From assembly GCA_035515075.1 (NCBI GenBank), contig DATJBZ010000036.1, forward strand, positions 1-51,869: a DNA stretch of 51,869 nt. Direction: 5' to 3'. The notes below the pieces were generated by a model. The model searched no databases. It saw only the letters and a program-made list of their open reading frames with translations, and was not told where the DNA came from. The stretch comes from Moheibacter sp035515075. GTDB lineage: Bacteria > Bacteroidota > Bacteroidia > Flavobacteriales > Weeksellaceae. Shown piece after piece: positions 40,436-47,833 of this stretch; position 1 is the stretch's first letter; the number at the start of each line of letters is the position of its first letter. The translations under genes were made by a program, and so were the position numbers.

Positions 40436-40477
40436 CAGGGCGTTGCCCTAAGCTGCATTGTATTGCCCTTTCAGGGC
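40436..40477. repeat. Double-hairpin repeat (AGGGC-GTT-GCCCT and GCCCT-TTC-AGGGC)
   Basis: Two 5-bp stems of opposite order are separated by about 15 bases: AGGGC/GCCCT at 40437-40449 and GCCCT/AGGGC at 40465-40477. The element resembles the GCCCTTTCAGGGC intergenic repeats common in this phylum. Confidence 0.65.
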
Positions 40478-40490
40478 GATTTAAAATAAA

Positions 40491-40523
40491 AGTCCTGACA
40501 GGTTTCTAAAACTTGTCAGGACT
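40491..40523. repeat. Inverted repeat with CCTGACAGG core, copy 2
   Basis: AGTCCTGACAGGTTT pairs with AAACTTGTCAGGACT around a TCT/A loop (one mismatch). It is related to the element at 40321 and differs in its outer flank. Confidence 0.7.
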
Positions 40524-40536
40524 AAAATATCAACAT

Positions 40537-40635
40537 CTCCCCTGAATCTCCTCTTCTAAGAGGGGACTTTTTGGATAGTTATCAATACTTTTTATCACTA
40601 TAAAAGCCCTCCCTTTGAAGGGTGGTTGAGGAGGG
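40537..40635. repeat. CCCTCC/GGAGGG intergenic repeat pair
   Basis: Two hairpin-forming blocks rich in CCCC and GGGG (CTCTTCTAAGAGGGG at about 40549-40565 and CCCTCCCTTTGAAGGGTGG at about 40607-40625) flank a short AT stretch. They resemble the paired CCTCC...GGAGG elements common in flavobacterial intergenic DNA, in degenerate form. Confidence 0.5.
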
Positions 40636-40724
40636 ATGTTTTCAGGGCGAGGCATTTTTGATTGATGATGCTTTCTTATATTTTCCGAAATTTTCCTTTT
40701 CACTACCCGAAAGGAGGAGTTTGT

Positions 40725-40801
40725 TGTACCCTTCTGGTACCGTTGTGGTACCATTGTAGTACCATTGGGGTGGTGTTGTAGTGGGATTGTGGTACGGAAT
40801 C
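40725..40801 (+). repeat. Seven-unit 11-bp tandem repeat, consensus GGTACCATTGT
   Basis: Consecutive 11-base units begin at 40725, 40736, 40747, 40758, 40769, 40780 and 40791. The three units from 40736 differ from the consensus at two or fewer positions; later units decay. No protein-coding meaning is apparent. Confidence 0.8.
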
Positions 40802-40818
40802 GGTCGGTGAAAATATTT

Positions 40819-40955
40819 CACTTCTTCACTTCTTCACTTCTTCACTTCGACCACTTCGACCACTTCGACAGGCTCAGTGACCGCAGTGACCGCAGTGGCT
40901 GAGCTTCGGGGTTTCGACAAGCTCAACCACCGAACCCCCGAACCACCGAAACTCC
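40819..40955 (+). repeat. Compound repeat copy 1 (8-bp + 9-bp arrays around inverted-repeat core)
   Basis: In order: CACTTCTT x3, CACTTCGAC x3, AGGCTCAGTGAC, CGCAGTGAC x1 plus terminal CGCAGTGGC, the core CTGAGCTTCGGGGTTTCGAC AAGCTCAACCACC (GAGCTT/AAGCTC stem; GCTCAG/CTGAGC also pair), then three diverged GAAGCCCC-type units. The same arrangement occurs at 46838 and 47307 in the same orientation. Signature pieces CTTCGACAGGCTCAG and TTTCGACAAGCTCAACC are familiar from scattered repeats in Bacteroidota. This copy has no nuclease gene attached and ends next to the terminator of the 94-aa gene. Confidence 0.9.
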
Positions 40956-40965
40956 AAAGCCATAA

Positions 40966-40997
40966 AAAAAGCCCCTTTCGAAAGAGAGGGGCTTTTT
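40966..40997. terminator. Bidirectional terminator after the 94-aa gene, loop orientation 1
   Basis: AAAAAGCCCC and GGGGCTTTTT form a 10-bp stem with loop TTTCGAAAGAGA. For the minus-strand gene ending at 41005 it lies 7 bases beyond the stop. The sister terminator at 47492 has the same stem but the reverse-complement loop. Confidence 0.88.
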
Positions 40998-41004
40998 GGT
41001 TTTA

Positions 41005-41289
41005 TTAGTTTTGAATTGGTTCTTGTTTTCGGCGCAAGTAATGGCCGACGATGGCCATGCCCAACAATGACAATAACAATAAATAATCATCGATGGGGGC
41101 AGGAGTTGCTGGGTTCCCCATACCTCCTCCTGGATTCGCATCTGTTTCATATTCTGGTGTGGGGTCATTTCCAAAAAAGCCTGGAGATTGGCTTTCCTGT
41201 TCTTGATAATTCTCACTTTCAAAAAATTGTGCATTAGCCATATGGAAACCTAATAAAAACATCGCGATACTAACTATTGTATTTTTCAT
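41005..41289 (-). CDS. 94-aa exported protein with PIDDY-TM-RRK sorting-like tail, copy A
   Basis: N-terminal signal peptide (MKNTIVSIAMFLLGFHMANAQ), mature start FFESENYQEQESQSPGFFG, a Gly/Pro-rich linker, then a C-terminal tripartite tail: TPAPIDDY, a hydrophobic stretch of about 15 residues (LLLLSLLGMAIVGHYL) and RRKQEPIQN. A short motif followed by TM and basic end is the layout of C-terminal sorting signals (sortase, exosortase). The Pro-Ile-Asp motif matches what is called PID-CTERM in Bacteroidota, as I recall it. No sortase or exosortase gene is in the window. It lies 11 bp behind the giant gene 41301-46739; the paralog is at 47532. Confidence 0.8.
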   Translation of the reverse strand: MKNTIVSIAMFLLGFHMANAQFFESENYQEQESQSPGFFGNDPTPEYETDANPGGGMGNPATPAPIDDYLLLLSLLGMAIVGHYLRRKQEPIQN

Positions 41290-41300
41290 TTTTCTAGAAA

Positions 41301-44300
41301 TTAATGGGTTAGTATTTTAAACGAATGAGCTTTTCCATCGGCTGTTGTTACATTCAATAACAAAGTTTGTTTGCCCAAACGTCCTTCTGGTAAAGAATAA
41401 TATTTGCCAGATAATTGATCTTCATACAAGAGCAATTGTCCGTTCAAATTAAAGATTTTCAATTCGTTTAAATCTTGATGCAATGAACGAATCACTGTGT
41501 TTTTGTCTTGTCGATACACTTGAATATCGTCCTTTTCGAAATCTAGATTGGTCAAGACCTCGTCTTCTTCATAAACAATGATAAATCGGTCATTGAATTC
41601 GCCTGCTTCGGTTTTGAAATGATAGGCGCTTTCTGATAAATTGTGTGTTAAATTCAAGTATTCATCGATCAAATAAATTTTGGTTTGGCCATTGTCAAAA
41701 ACACCTTCTTGTTTGAAGATAGTGATTTGGTGTTCTCCTTCTTCAAAAGCGCGGTAGCCCAATGGCACTTTGTCGCTTATCTGAAAAGGCGGTTTTCCTT
41801 CAATGATAACTTGATGCTCATTGATCAAAGTATATAACTCATCTGAGGCGCTCATGGCTTCACTGTCATCTTCGCCAAAAGCATGACTGCCTTCGTCAAA
41901 ATAAACCACTGCATTCATGACCGATAATTCACTGGGTGTTGTCATGGTCAACCAGTATCGGTCCATTTCTTCGGTAAAGTTTCCTTTGCCTAAAAACTCA
42001 ATACCTTCATTGATTACTCTATTATTGTTTCTAAATTCAAACTGCGTGAATCCATTGGCTTTGACTAAAAAAGCTGAACCCACGCTGGCGTATCGATCAG
42101 GGATTTTTGGCGCAGTACTTTTGAAAGGTGCTGCTGTTCCTAATCCACTCTGTCCATTAAATTTTGCATAATGGCTACCGTTATATTCCGGCCCTTGTTG
42201 CTCAAATAGGGTATTGCTTCGATTGTCCCAAAAATAGAAATCACTGGAAATATTATTTCTATTACGGGTATAAATACTTTTTAAATCAATGTTGGATGGA
42301 TATGGATTTCCGATTAGATTATAACCATCTGTATTTTTACTTAGCGGTATTGTGATGGTTCCATTGGGGATTTCTCCTTTGAATAAAGGTCGGTCGAATT
42401 GCGGTCCTCCAGATTTTTCTTGAAAAGCATAGCCTTTTGCTGCTGTATATTTTCCATTTGAATAGTCAAAGAAATTGGTGGCTTCATTGTATTCAATCAA
42501 TACCGCATTGGGATCAGCTGATGAATACAGAAAGTCTTTGATTGAACCAGGATAAATTACAGGCGAACTGATGAAGTTGTATTGTTTTCGCTCGTCACTC
42601 AATATAACCACTTTCTCTACTGCAATTTCCCCGATGTTTTGGGCGGTCGTACTTTTTTGAATCAAATTTCCGCCTTGTCTGACAATGAGTCGTTGATTTG
42701 AGTCAACATCTGCATACGCATGAATATGATTTTGCACGGTCAATGAACCACGGTTTCGTATGTCTAACCCACCATTCTCTCCAATCCATAAACTTTTGGC
42801 TTGGGCATGAATTTCAGGTTCTATGATAACAGGTTTTGTATGGTCAATTTTCACACAGTGATCAATGGTTGGAACTTGGTTTAAACTCCAATTTTGAGCT
42901 TGATGCCAATTGAATCCGTTAGTTGAATTCCAACGATTGTCCAATTTATTGACAACAATGGACTTTTCAATTGTACAACCTCTTAAAGAGCTATAAGCAT
43001 GAGTTGTATAAGTCGTTGTATTGTCAGGTGAGGCGTACACTTGCTGCGCAACTTGTCCTTCGTATGCTACGAGTAAGTCTTCATCTAAATACAATCCTTG
43101 AAAGGGTGACCAAGTGTATTCATAGGAGTTATCAGTACTGTATGGCGTTAATAAACGATAGGGCTCATCGCAGAAGCTTATGCTGTCATTCTCAAAACTG
43201 ATTTCTTCACAGGTTTGAAATTCGTAAGGTCCCATGTCAACTGTTGTATCACTTAATCTTAAATAACCTGCCAAGTCCAAATCATTTTCTAAATTTCCGT
43301 TGCCCTTGTCTGCATCTGTGTAATAGGTGTTTTTTCCTGTATTGATGGCTGGGCTATTCTGTGCCAATGTATAATCTGCATTTGCAGCGTTTGAAAACGG
43401 ATCGGTTTGGGTCACGAGATTGCTACCATCATCGTCCCCCCAATGAAAAAAGTCCCAAGTTGAACCTTGTAGCAAGCTGTTGTAAATCGAAGGTCTCTTA
43501 GCAGAAGTTACGATATCAACAGAAGGTTGACCATTGGGTTTTAAATTCCCGTATACGATGCTATTGTACATTTTAAAATCACGACCAGAATGAATATGGA
43601 TACCGCTACCAGCTGCAGGTGCACGGTTGTTGGTGATGGTTACATTGGTTAAAATAAGATTTGAATCATGATTGCATATTCCTCCTCCATTACCAGATGT
43701 TGTGTTGTTATGGATCAAAATATTTGTCAAAATAGGAGAGGAATTATTAATATTGTATATAGCACCTCCATGATCGGCCGTGTTTTCTGTAAAAATTGAA
43801 TGGGTTATAATAGGAGAAGAATTGTTATTAAAAACTCCTCCGCCAAGTAGATGTGCATGGTTATTAGAAATATTCAAATTTTTCAATGTTGGTGATGCAT
43901 ATCGGTTATAGACACCTCCGCCCTCTCTACTTTTTCCATTTGTAATGGTAAATCCGTCAAGAATAGCAGAGTTGGTTAAAGGATTGGAAGGGCTATAAGC
44001 ATTTCTTATAACACTGTCACCATATCCTTTTAAGATGGTTTCATTCGTTTTCCAATCCCGTTCCTCTAGTTCGCTTTCAGTGGCATCAAATCCTCCATAA
44101 ATTTCTACGAAATTGTACATTTTAAAGAATTGTCCGTATTCTCCTTTTGCGACCCAAATTTGTAAGGTATTGTTGGGATTCCATTGCATTTGTCTTGAGT
44201 TTACCCAATTCAAAGCACTTCTTAATTCAGGAATAGCATTTTCCCAACTATCACCCGTGCCCAATCCACCGATTACATGTTTATTGACATAAAGAATGTT

Positions 44301-46739
44301 ATTGGTGCTAGGTTCAATGCCCAAATACTCAAAAGCGCCCATTTCAATATTGATTCCAACTAATCGTGGGTTTCCTTCCAGATCCAAGTCGTTTATCAAA
44401 TCGCCATTGCCTTTGTCTGGATCTGTATAATAGCTATTTTTTCCTGTATTGATGGCAAGACTACCATCACTCAAAGTGTAGTTTCCATTAGCGGGGTTTA
44501 CAAATGGGGTGGTATTGTCGACTATATTACTAACATCATTGACTCCCCAAGAAGTGTCCCATGATGATTCTCCTATCAAACTGTTATAAATCGAGGGCTT
44601 GGTGAGCGATGAGTTTGCAATATTATTGATCGAAGAACCGTCCAATTTGGTATTTCCTGAAATGATGCTGTTGTATATTTTAACAGTACTTGCAGATGGA
44701 ATGGTCATGTAAATTCCACCTCCTTGGTCTGATTTGTTGTTGGCGATTGTTACATTGGTTAAAACAGGGGAGTTTCCATTGGTAAAAATCCCTCCTCCTC
44801 TTTCACTTGCTTTGTTGTGATGAATCAAAACATTGGTTAAAATAGGAGAAGAACTGACATTGTACATTCCTCCACCACGTTTAGCAGTATTATCATGAAT
44901 AATCACATGATTTAAAACAAGTGAAGAATTATTACTGCACATTATTCCTCCTCCAATTCCAACTGCTGAATTATGGTAAATCAAAACATGGTTTAAAATA
45001 GGAGAAGAACTGATATTGTACATTCCTCCACCATCTGTAGTAGCTATGTTGTTGTGAATAACCAAATGATTTAAGGTAGGTGATGCGTACGCATTAAACA
45101 TTCCTCCTCCTAAATTAGCATTTCCATTGGTTATGGTAAATCCATCTAAAATTGCAGAATGGGTTAACCGATCTGAAGTACTGTAACCATTTCGAAAAAC
45201 AGATTTCCCATTGCCTTTCAAGATGGTTTCATTCGTCTCCCAATTTCGTTCTTCCAATGTGGTTTCAGTTGCATTGAAACCACCATATATTTCTACGTGG
45301 TTGAACATTTTGAAAGATTGATTATCATCAGGCTGGTATTCGCCTTGGGCCACCCATATTTGCAAGGGGTTGCTCTCAGTAAATTGCGCTGGATTATCTT
45401 TTGCCCAATCCAAAGCGTACCGTAATTCCTTGGCTGCATTTGCCCAGCTATTTCCGGATCCTGTATAATTATGCTTGGTTTGATCTACATTTTTGTTGAC
45501 GTAAATAATATTGGTGGCACTGGGCTGAATGGCGCCAGGATATTCATAAGCTCCCATGTCAATGGTGGGCTTAATCAAACGCTTGTTTCTTCCTAAATCC
45601 AAATCAATGTTTATATTTCTATTTCCTCTATCACCATGGGTATAGTGATCATTATCACCTGCATTGATCGCTGGGCTGTTTTTAGCCAATGTATAATTCT
45701 GCTGAGTAGAATTGAAAAAGGGATTCTCATTGGTTACTATATTGGTATTGTGAGCAGTTCCCCAATTTGTAGGATCCCAAGTAGTACCTTGAACCAAGCT
45801 GTTATAAGTATAAGCATTATTAGAACCTGACTTTACAATATTATTTGCGGCTCCGTCATTCAAATCGGTATTTCCCCAGATGATGCTGTTATAAATATTG
45901 ATAGTACTGATGTCAAAAAAAATTCCCTTGCCGTCATTGTGCGATTTATTTTCAGTTATGGTCACATTGACCAAAACAGGTCGAGAATTTCGAACATATA
46001 ATCCTCCTCCATATCCATGTGCAGGGTCCGTACTGCTAACTGTATTGTGATGGATCAAAACATTGGTTAAAATTGGATTGGCATTATTTAGATTGTAAAT
46101 CCCCCCACCCAAACGTTCGGCTGTATTATTTCTAATAATGACATGGGTTGCAATTGGAGAAGAATAAAAAGTATTATAAATCCCTCCACCATTTGTAGCG
46201 GTATTGTTATGAATGATCAGATGATTTAAAGTTGGTGATGCATAAACATTGTGCATTCCTCCACCGTTGGTCGCATTTCCATTGGTTATGGTAAATCCAT
46301 CCAAGACCGCTGATTTTGTCAATTTAATTTCATTGGTGTAAATATTTCTAATGACATTGTTGCCGTTTCCTTTTAAAATAGTCGTGTTGGTTTCCCAATC
46401 CCGTTCTTCCAATTCGCTTTCGGTCGCATTGAATCCTCCATAAATTCTTACATGATTGAATAGTTTGAAAGACTGTCCACTGTTGGGTTGGTATTCGCCT
46501 TGGGCGACCCATATTTTCAAAACATTGCTTGAAATCCATTGACTGGAATTGGTATCCGTCCAGCTAATTGCATCGCGTAATTCCTTAATTGCATTGGTCC
46601 AACTGTCTCCAGAGCCGTTTCCTCCGATGACGTTTTTGTTGACATAGAGAATGTTGTCAGCGTTTGGGGTGATTTGCGCAGTAACTGAACTTAGCGCAAA
46701 TAAAAATAGAAGCAGATTGAATAGGTAGTTTTTTTTCAT
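41301..46739 (-). CDS. Giant secreted protein: three beta-helix modules plus T9SS type-C-like tail
   Basis: An 1812-aa surface protein: signal peptide 1-21, then three modules at about 28-400, 408-803 and 811-1173, each starting NILYVNK-V...GSGDSW-NAIKELR-A and ending with a DLDL--N-RL...VDMGAYEY line. Within each module many short NGGGIYN-SSP-LTNVLIHHN turns form a right-handed parallel beta-helix like polymorphic outer-membrane or choice-of-anchor proteins. A Cys-containing linker and a second beta region (WNSTNGFNW...) follow. The tail from about 1590 (YWLTMTTPSELSVMNAVVYF ... RSLHQDLNELKIFNLNGQLL) matches the T9SS sorting signal type C layout. It is probably an adhesin-like surface protein (inference), co-transcribed with the 94-aa protein. 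Confidence 0.88.
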   Translation of the reverse strand: MKKNYLFNLLLFLFALSSVTAQITPNADNILYVNKNVIGGNGSGDSWTNAIKELRDAISWTDTNSSQWISSNVLKIWVAQGEYQPNSGQSFKLFNHVRIYGGFNATESELEERDWETNTTILKGNGNNVIRNIYTNEIKLTKSAVLDGFTITNGNATNGGGMHNVYASPTLNHLIIHNNTATNGGGIYNTFYSSPIATHVIIRNNTAERLGGGIYNLNNANPILTNVLIHHNTVSSTDPAHGYGGGLYVRNSRPVLVNVTITENKSHNDGKGIFFDISTINIYNSIIWGNTDLNDGAANNIVKSGSNNAYTYNSLVQGTTWDPTNWGTAHNTNIVTNENPFFNSTQQNYTLAKNSPAINAGDNDHYTHGDRGNRNINIDLDLGRNKRLIKPTIDMGAYEYPGAIQPSATNIIYVNKNVDQTKHNYTGSGNSWANAAKELRYALDWAKDNPAQFTESNPLQIWVAQGEYQPDDNQSFKMFNHVEIYGGFNATETTLEERNWETNETILKGNGKSVFRNGYSTSDRLTHSAILDGFTITNGNANLGGGMFNAYASPTLNHLVIHNNIATTDGGGMYNISSSPILNHVLIYHNSAVGIGGGIMCSNNSSLVLNHVIIHDNTAKRGGGMYNVSSSPILTNVLIHHNKASERGGGIFTNGNSPVLTNVTIANNKSDQGGGIYMTIPSASTVKIYNSIISGNTKLDGSSINNIANSSLTKPSIYNSLIGESSWDTSWGVNDVSNIVDNTTPFVNPANGNYTLSDGSLAINTGKNSYYTDPDKGNGDLINDLDLEGNPRLVGINIEMGAFEYLGIEPSTNNILYVNKHVIGGLGTGDSWENAIPELRSALNWVNSRQMQWNPNNTLQIWVAKGEYGQFFKMYNFVEIYGGFDATESELEERDWKTNETILKGYGDSVIRNAYSPSNPLTNSAILDGFTITNGKSREGGGVYNRYASPTLKNLNISNNHAHLLGGGVFNNNSSPIITHSIFTENTADHGGAIYNINNSSPILTNILIHNNTTSGNGGGICNHDSNLILTNVTITNNRAPAAGSGIHIHSGRDFKMYNSIVYGNLKPNGQPSVDIVTSAKRPSIYNSLLQGSTWDFFHWGDDDGSNLVTQTDPFSNAANADYTLAQNSPAINTGKNTYYTDADKGNGNLENDLDLAGYLRLSDTTVDMGPYEFQTCEEISFENDSISFCDEPYRLLTPYSTDNSYEYTWSPFQGLYLDEDLLVAYEGQVAQQVYASPDNTTTYTTHAYSSLRGCTIEKSIVVNKLDNRWNSTNGFNWHQAQNWSLNQVPTIDHCVKIDHTKPVIIEPEIHAQAKSLWIGENGGLDIRNRGSLTVQNHIHAYADVDSNQRLIVRQGGNLIQKSTTAQNIGEIAVEKVVILSDERKQYNFISSPVIYPGSIKDFLYSSADPNAVLIEYNEATNFFDYSNGKYTAAKGYAFQEKSGGPQFDRPLFKGEIPNGTITIPLSKNTDGYNLIGNPYPSNIDLKSIYTRNRNNISSDFYFWDNRSNTLFEQQGPEYNGSHYAKFNGQSGLGTAAPFKSTAPKIPDRYASVGSAFLVKANGFTQFEFRNNNRVINEGIEFLGKGNFTEEMDRYWLTMTTPSELSVMNAVVYFDEGSHAFGEDDSEAMSASDELYTLINEHQVIIEGKPPFQISDKVPLGYRAFEEGEHQITIFKQEGVFDNGQTKIYLIDEYLNLTHNLSESAYHFKTEAGEFNDRFIIVYEEDEVLTNLDFEKDDIQVYRQDKNTVIRSLHQDLNELKIFNLNGQLLLYEDQLSGKYYSLPEGRLGKQTLLLNVTTADGKAHSFKILTH

Positions 46740-46837
46740 TTTGTAGAGAAATTTAATTGACCTTACTACTTAGTGTCAATTAATTTAAAAAGTAAACATC
46801 GAAGCGTTTGTTATTTGTACAATGAAAAAAATCTTTC

Positions 46838-46986
46838 CACTTCGACCACTTCGACCACTTCGACCACTTCGACCACTTCGACCACTTCGACAGGCTCAGT
46901 GACCGCAGTGACCGCAGTGACCGCAGTGGCTGAGCTTCGGGGTTTCGACAAGCTCAACCACCGAAGCCCCGAAGCCCCGAAGCCCC
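46838..46986 (+). repeat. Compound repeat copy 2, immediately left of the GIY-YIG gene
   Basis: CACTTCGAC x6 (46838-46891), AGGCTCAGTGAC, CGCAGTGAC x2 plus terminal CGCAGTGGC (46904-46930), the same TTCGGGGTTTCGACAAGCTC core, then three exact GAAGCCCC units. It lacks the CACTTCTT block of copies 1 and 3. It ends 21 bases before the nuclease ATG at 47008. The left end is about 100 bases upstream of the giant gene start at 46739, so the insertion sits in that gene's promoter region. Confidence 0.92.
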
Positions 46987-47007
46987 ATTTTTCACTAACT
47001 TTAATGC

Positions 47008-47304
47008 ATGAAAGCGTATGTTTATATATTGCGATGTTCAGATGGGAGTTACTATACCGGGAGTACAACGAATTTAGAACTTCGATTGATGCAACATCAA
47101 TCGGGTGAAGGAGCGGGTCATACCCAAAAACGTTTGCCGGTAACTTTGGTTTATTATGAAGTGTTTCAACGGATAGATGAAGCTTTTTATCGTGAAAAAC
47201 AAATTCAAGGTTGGAGTAGGAAGAAAAAAGAAGCTTTGATTAGAAATCGTCCAGAGGATTTGCCGTTGTTATCAAAAAACCGCACTCAATTTCCTTTGAA
47301 ATAG
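47008..47304 (+). CDS. Single-domain GIY-YIG endonuclease between compound repeats
   Basis: A 98-aa protein that is one GIY-YIG domain of the UvrC/YhbQ-like type. The motif pair is VYI (5-7) and YTG (16-18), catalytic Arg is R26 in LELRLMQH, His is H30, and the metal-binding Glu is E63 in AFYREKQIQGW. The KR-rich end (SRKKKEALIRNRPEDLP) is typical. All catalytic residues are kept, so an active DNA nickase/nuclease is likely. It is flanked 21 bp to the left and 2 bp to the right by same-orientation copies of the compound repeat, an arrangement resembling a repeat-borne cassette. Family members of this kind occur as scattered single genes in Bacteroidota. Confidence 0.93.
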   Translation: MKAYVYILRCSDGSYYTGSTTNLELRLMQHQSGEGAGHTQKRLPVTLVYYEVFQRIDEAFYREKQIQGWSRKKKEALIRNRPEDLPLLSKNRTQFPLK

Positions 47305-47306
47305 TG

Positions 47307-47480
47307 CACTTCTTTCACTTCTTCACTTCGACCACTTCGACAGGCTCAGTGACCGCAGTGACCGCAGTGACTGCAGTGACTGCAGTGACTGCAGTGACTG
47401 CAGTGATCGCAGTGACCGCAGTGGCTGAGCTTCGGGGTTTCGACAAGCTCAACCACCGAAGCCCCGAAGCCCCGAAACCC
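47307..47480 (+). repeat. Compound repeat copy 3, immediately right of the GIY-YIG gene
   Basis: CACTTCTT-type x2 (first unit one base longer), CACTTCGAC x2 (47324-47341), AGGCTCAGTGAC, then YGCAGTGAC-type x7 plus terminal CGCAGTGGC (47354-47425; several units start with T instead of C, one ends in T), the shared core, and three GAAGCCCC-type units. It starts 2 bases after the nuclease stop codon. It ends against the terminator of the 96-aa gene, exactly as copy 1 does for the 94-aa gene. Confidence 0.92.
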
Positions 47481-47490
47481 CAAAGCCATA

Positions 47491-47523
47491 AAAAAAGCCC
47501 CTCTCTTTCGAAAGGGGCTTTTT
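47491..47523. terminator. Bidirectional terminator after the 96-aa gene, loop orientation 2
   Basis: Stem AAAAAGCCCC / GGGGCTTTTT as at 40966, but the loop reads TCTCTTTCGAAA, the reverse complement of the other loop. It lies 8 bases past the stop of the minus-strand gene at 47532. Confidence 0.88.
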
Positions 47524-47531
47524 GGCTCTAT

Positions 47532-47822
47532 TTAGTTTTGAATTGGTTCTTGTTTTCGGCGCAAGTAATAGCCGCCGATGGCGATGCCGAGCAATGGCAA
47601 TAAAAACAAATAATCATCGATGGGGGCTGCAGGGTCATCTCCCGGTCCTCCTGGCCCTCCTAGTTTAGCTGCTTCATATTCTGGTACTGACGTACTTGAG
47701 TGGTTTTCAAAAAATCCTGAAGATTGGGGCTCTTCTGCTTGTTGGTAGTTTTCAAAAAACTGGGCAGACAACATGCTGAAACTCAATAGTGCCATTCCTA
47801 TACTCAATTTTATCTTTTTCAT
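47532..47822 (-). CDS. 96-aa exported protein with PIDDY-TM-RRK sorting-like tail, copy B
   Basis: Paralog of the 94-aa protein: signal peptide MKKIKLSIGMALLSFSMLSAQ, mature FFENYQQAEEPQSSGFFEN, a Gly/Pro-rich linker (GGPGGPGDDPA), then APIDDY, a hydrophobic run (LFLLPLLGIAIGGYYL) and an RRKQEPIQN end identical to copy A. Signal peptide residues have diverged while the mature N-terminus (QFFE, QS-GFF) and tail are conserved, which suggests both are functional parts. It lies 11 bp behind the second giant gene. Confidence 0.8.
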   Translation of the reverse strand: MKKIKLSIGMALLSFSMLSAQFFENYQQAEEPQSSGFFENHSSTSVPEYEAAKLGGPGGPGDDPAAPIDDYLFLLPLLGIAIGGYYLRRKQEPIQN

Positions 47823-47833
47823 TTTTTTGGGGA

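Noticed and set aside
40273..40754. Two 74-78 aa frames (40273-40509 plus, 40530-40754 minus)
   Set aside because: They lie entirely inside palindromic intergenic repeats and the etfA terminator; the open frames are incidental.
46773..47108. Frames with (TTS)n and (VTA)n repeats across the compound repeats, also 46811-47068 and 47304-47603
   Set aside because: They are produced by 9-bp tandem units being multiples of three. They lack a plausible start region, overlap the GIY-YIG gene or both strands at once, and change with unit count.
40819..47480. CRISPR array
   Set aside because: Units are 8-9 bp and directly abut, with no unique spacers, and no cas genes are present.
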